30,432 bases of DNA, taken from the NCBI GenBank assembly GCA_964396385.1, contig CAYNFH010000047.1, positions 1-30,432 on the forward strand. Reading direction: 5' to 3'. The first letter of the stretch is position 1; the number at the start of each line of letters is the position of its first letter. Shown here in pieces: positions 29,742-30,432 of the stretch. The DNA comes from CAYNFH01 sp964396385 (GTDB taxonomy: Bacteria; Armatimonadota; Chthonomonadetes; Chthonomonadales; CAJBBX01). The position numbers and the translations under genes are program-made. The notes below the pieces were generated by a model that was not told the DNA's origin, searched no databases, and was given only the letters and a program-made list of their open reading frames with translations.

Positions 29742-30432
29742 TTACCGAGTTGAGCACACACTGTTAGCGAATCGGCAGCCGTTCACCGCGAGGGCGAGGC
29801 TCCTGCCCCGCCAATCCGCCTCTCCAACCCACACGCGGCCCGGCGTGATGTTTCTTGACCTTCGGCTGCGTGCATCCACAACCCATAGAGGCGCGCCCCA
29901 GACGCGGCGGCTCCGGCCATCCTTCCACCTGCCATAGGGAACGAGATCACGATTGGCGGTGCAGAATCTCTTGCCATCGGGAGACCAGACGAGGAACTGC
30001 CCGTCACCCACTGGGTCGGCCCTGCCCGTCCCAAGGTTTACCAAATAGAATCCGTAGCAGGGGCGGATGGTGCTGTTGCTCACGTCTGCCCACCAAACCA
30101 CGTGGTGTAATTCGCCGGGGATGGTCTGGAGCCTTACCACCGTCGCCCCGGACGGCACATCGTTGTTGTCCTTGTGTGTAGGGCCGGTTGGACGGAAACG
30201 TGCCCGGTGCCGCTCTTTTCCATCCACGCCGAGAACGCATAGGGCAGGTTTGGAGCCGAAGGAATCCGCTACCCCTACAACCGCATCCGTTCGCAGCCAA
30301 ACGGGGAAGTCCAGATGCGTCTGGGTCTTGGCGCGCTTCCCGGANNNNNNNNNNCGTCCGACCCCGGCTCTGAGGCGATGTACAGAAACCGTCGATCTGG
30401 AGAGGGAATATAGTCTATCTCTCTGTCCCACG
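29742..30432 (-). CDS. Propeller-like (TolB/WD40-type) protein, partial, interrupted by the gap
   Basis: Right of the gap the coding frame reads DREIDYIPSPDRRFLYIASE. Left of the gap the frame to 29742 reads TDAVVGVADSFG, GQFLVWSPDGKRFCTANRD, WVVDARSRRSRNI and VWVGEADWRGRSLAL. SPDG/SPDR turns followed by a beta strand are the repeat signature of TolB-like propellers. The two frames do not match across the 10-N placeholder, as expected when the gap length is unknown. The start lies beyond the right edge. Probably a secreted or cell-surface companion of the glycosidases; the exact family is uncertain. Confidence 0.6.
   Translation of the reverse strand, partial: VGQRDRLYSLSRSTVSVHRLRAGVGXXXXSGKRAKTQTHLDFPVWLRTDAVVGVADSFGSKPALCVLGVDGKERHRARFRPTGPTHKDNNDVPSGATVVRLQTIPGELHHVVWWADVSNSTIRPCYGFYLVNLGTGRADPVGDGQFLVWSPDGKRFCTANRDLVPYGRWKDGRSRRVWGAPLWVVDARSRRSRNITPGRVWVGEADWRGRSLALAVNGCRFANSVCSTR
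30345..30354. other. Assembly gap (10 N)
   Basis: A second run of ten N falls inside the propeller-like gene. True length unknown. Confidence 0.95.

Noticed and set aside
1..30432. tRNA, rRNA, CRISPR arrays, IS elements
   Set aside because: None seen: no cloverleaf, no 16S/23S signature, no regularly spaced repeats and no transposase. The GTGAGAG units are contiguous, without spacers.

Overview
High-GC bacterial DNA with two 10-N assembly gaps (10598-10607 and 30345-30354), so it is probably a draft or metagenome scaffold. Several proteins look like outer-membrane beta-barrels and one oxidase carries a Tat signal, which points to a diderm. GTG and TTG starts are frequent. The phylum cannot be fixed from the sequence. 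The mix of HD-GYP sensors, HWE/HisKA_2 kinase, GH42 and YHS proteins would fit Armatimonadota or a similar environmental lineage, but this is a weak inference.

Layout. (1) 1-8000: a metal (probably copper) handling region. A 5'-truncated COG0701-type permease and a YHS protein lie on the minus strand. On the plus strand are a His-rich secreted protein, a 31-aa signal-peptide stub, a Cys-rich secreted protein, a 39-aa cupredoxin remnant, a Tat-exported two-domain multicopper oxidase, an outer-membrane barrel, a Met-rich protein with two YtkA/FixH-like domains (split by an apparent frameshift) and a second barrel-like protein fused to a third such domain (its signal peptide apparently cut off by another frameshift). 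(2) 8060-10388: exopolysaccharide-type sugar transferase and a FemAB/BioF2-like acyltransferase, then palindromic C/G-rich repeats around a gap. (3) 11016-13817: PAS/HD-GYP protein, a CheY-like regulator coupled to a small CxxC protein, and a cytidylate-kinase-like protein followed by a broken GTPase-like start. (4) 13970-15180: arsenic remnants around an intact arsM. An arsR start is fused in frame to arsM, and an arsC start follows. (5) 15259-20060: two more HD-GYP proteins, a GNAT acetyltransferase, and an unusual protein joining a glycine-zipper stress-type domain to two classical C2H2 zinc fingers. (6) 20274-22909: small secreted or membrane proteins (His-rich, Pro/Ser-Asp repeat, two-TM) and a 56-aa charged protein next to GTGAGAG repeats. 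(7) 23476-26094: receiver/PAS/HisKA_2 kinase, a LuxR-type HTH lacking its receiver, and a PPC (DUF296) protein. (8) 26554-30432: carbohydrate block with GH42 beta-galactosidase, a GH99/GH71-like secreted protein and a gap-interrupted propeller-like protein.

How it works together. Region 1 reads as an envelope copper-oxidation and sequestration module: oxidase, Met-, His- and Cys-rich binding proteins, and outer-membrane proteins. Regions 3 to 7 are dominated by sensors and cyclic-di-GMP hydrolases. A recurring feature is gene stubs that keep only a start or an end (permease, cupredoxin, GTPase, arsR, arsC, LuxR regulator). They suggest genome decay, repeat-mediated rearrangement or assembly joins.
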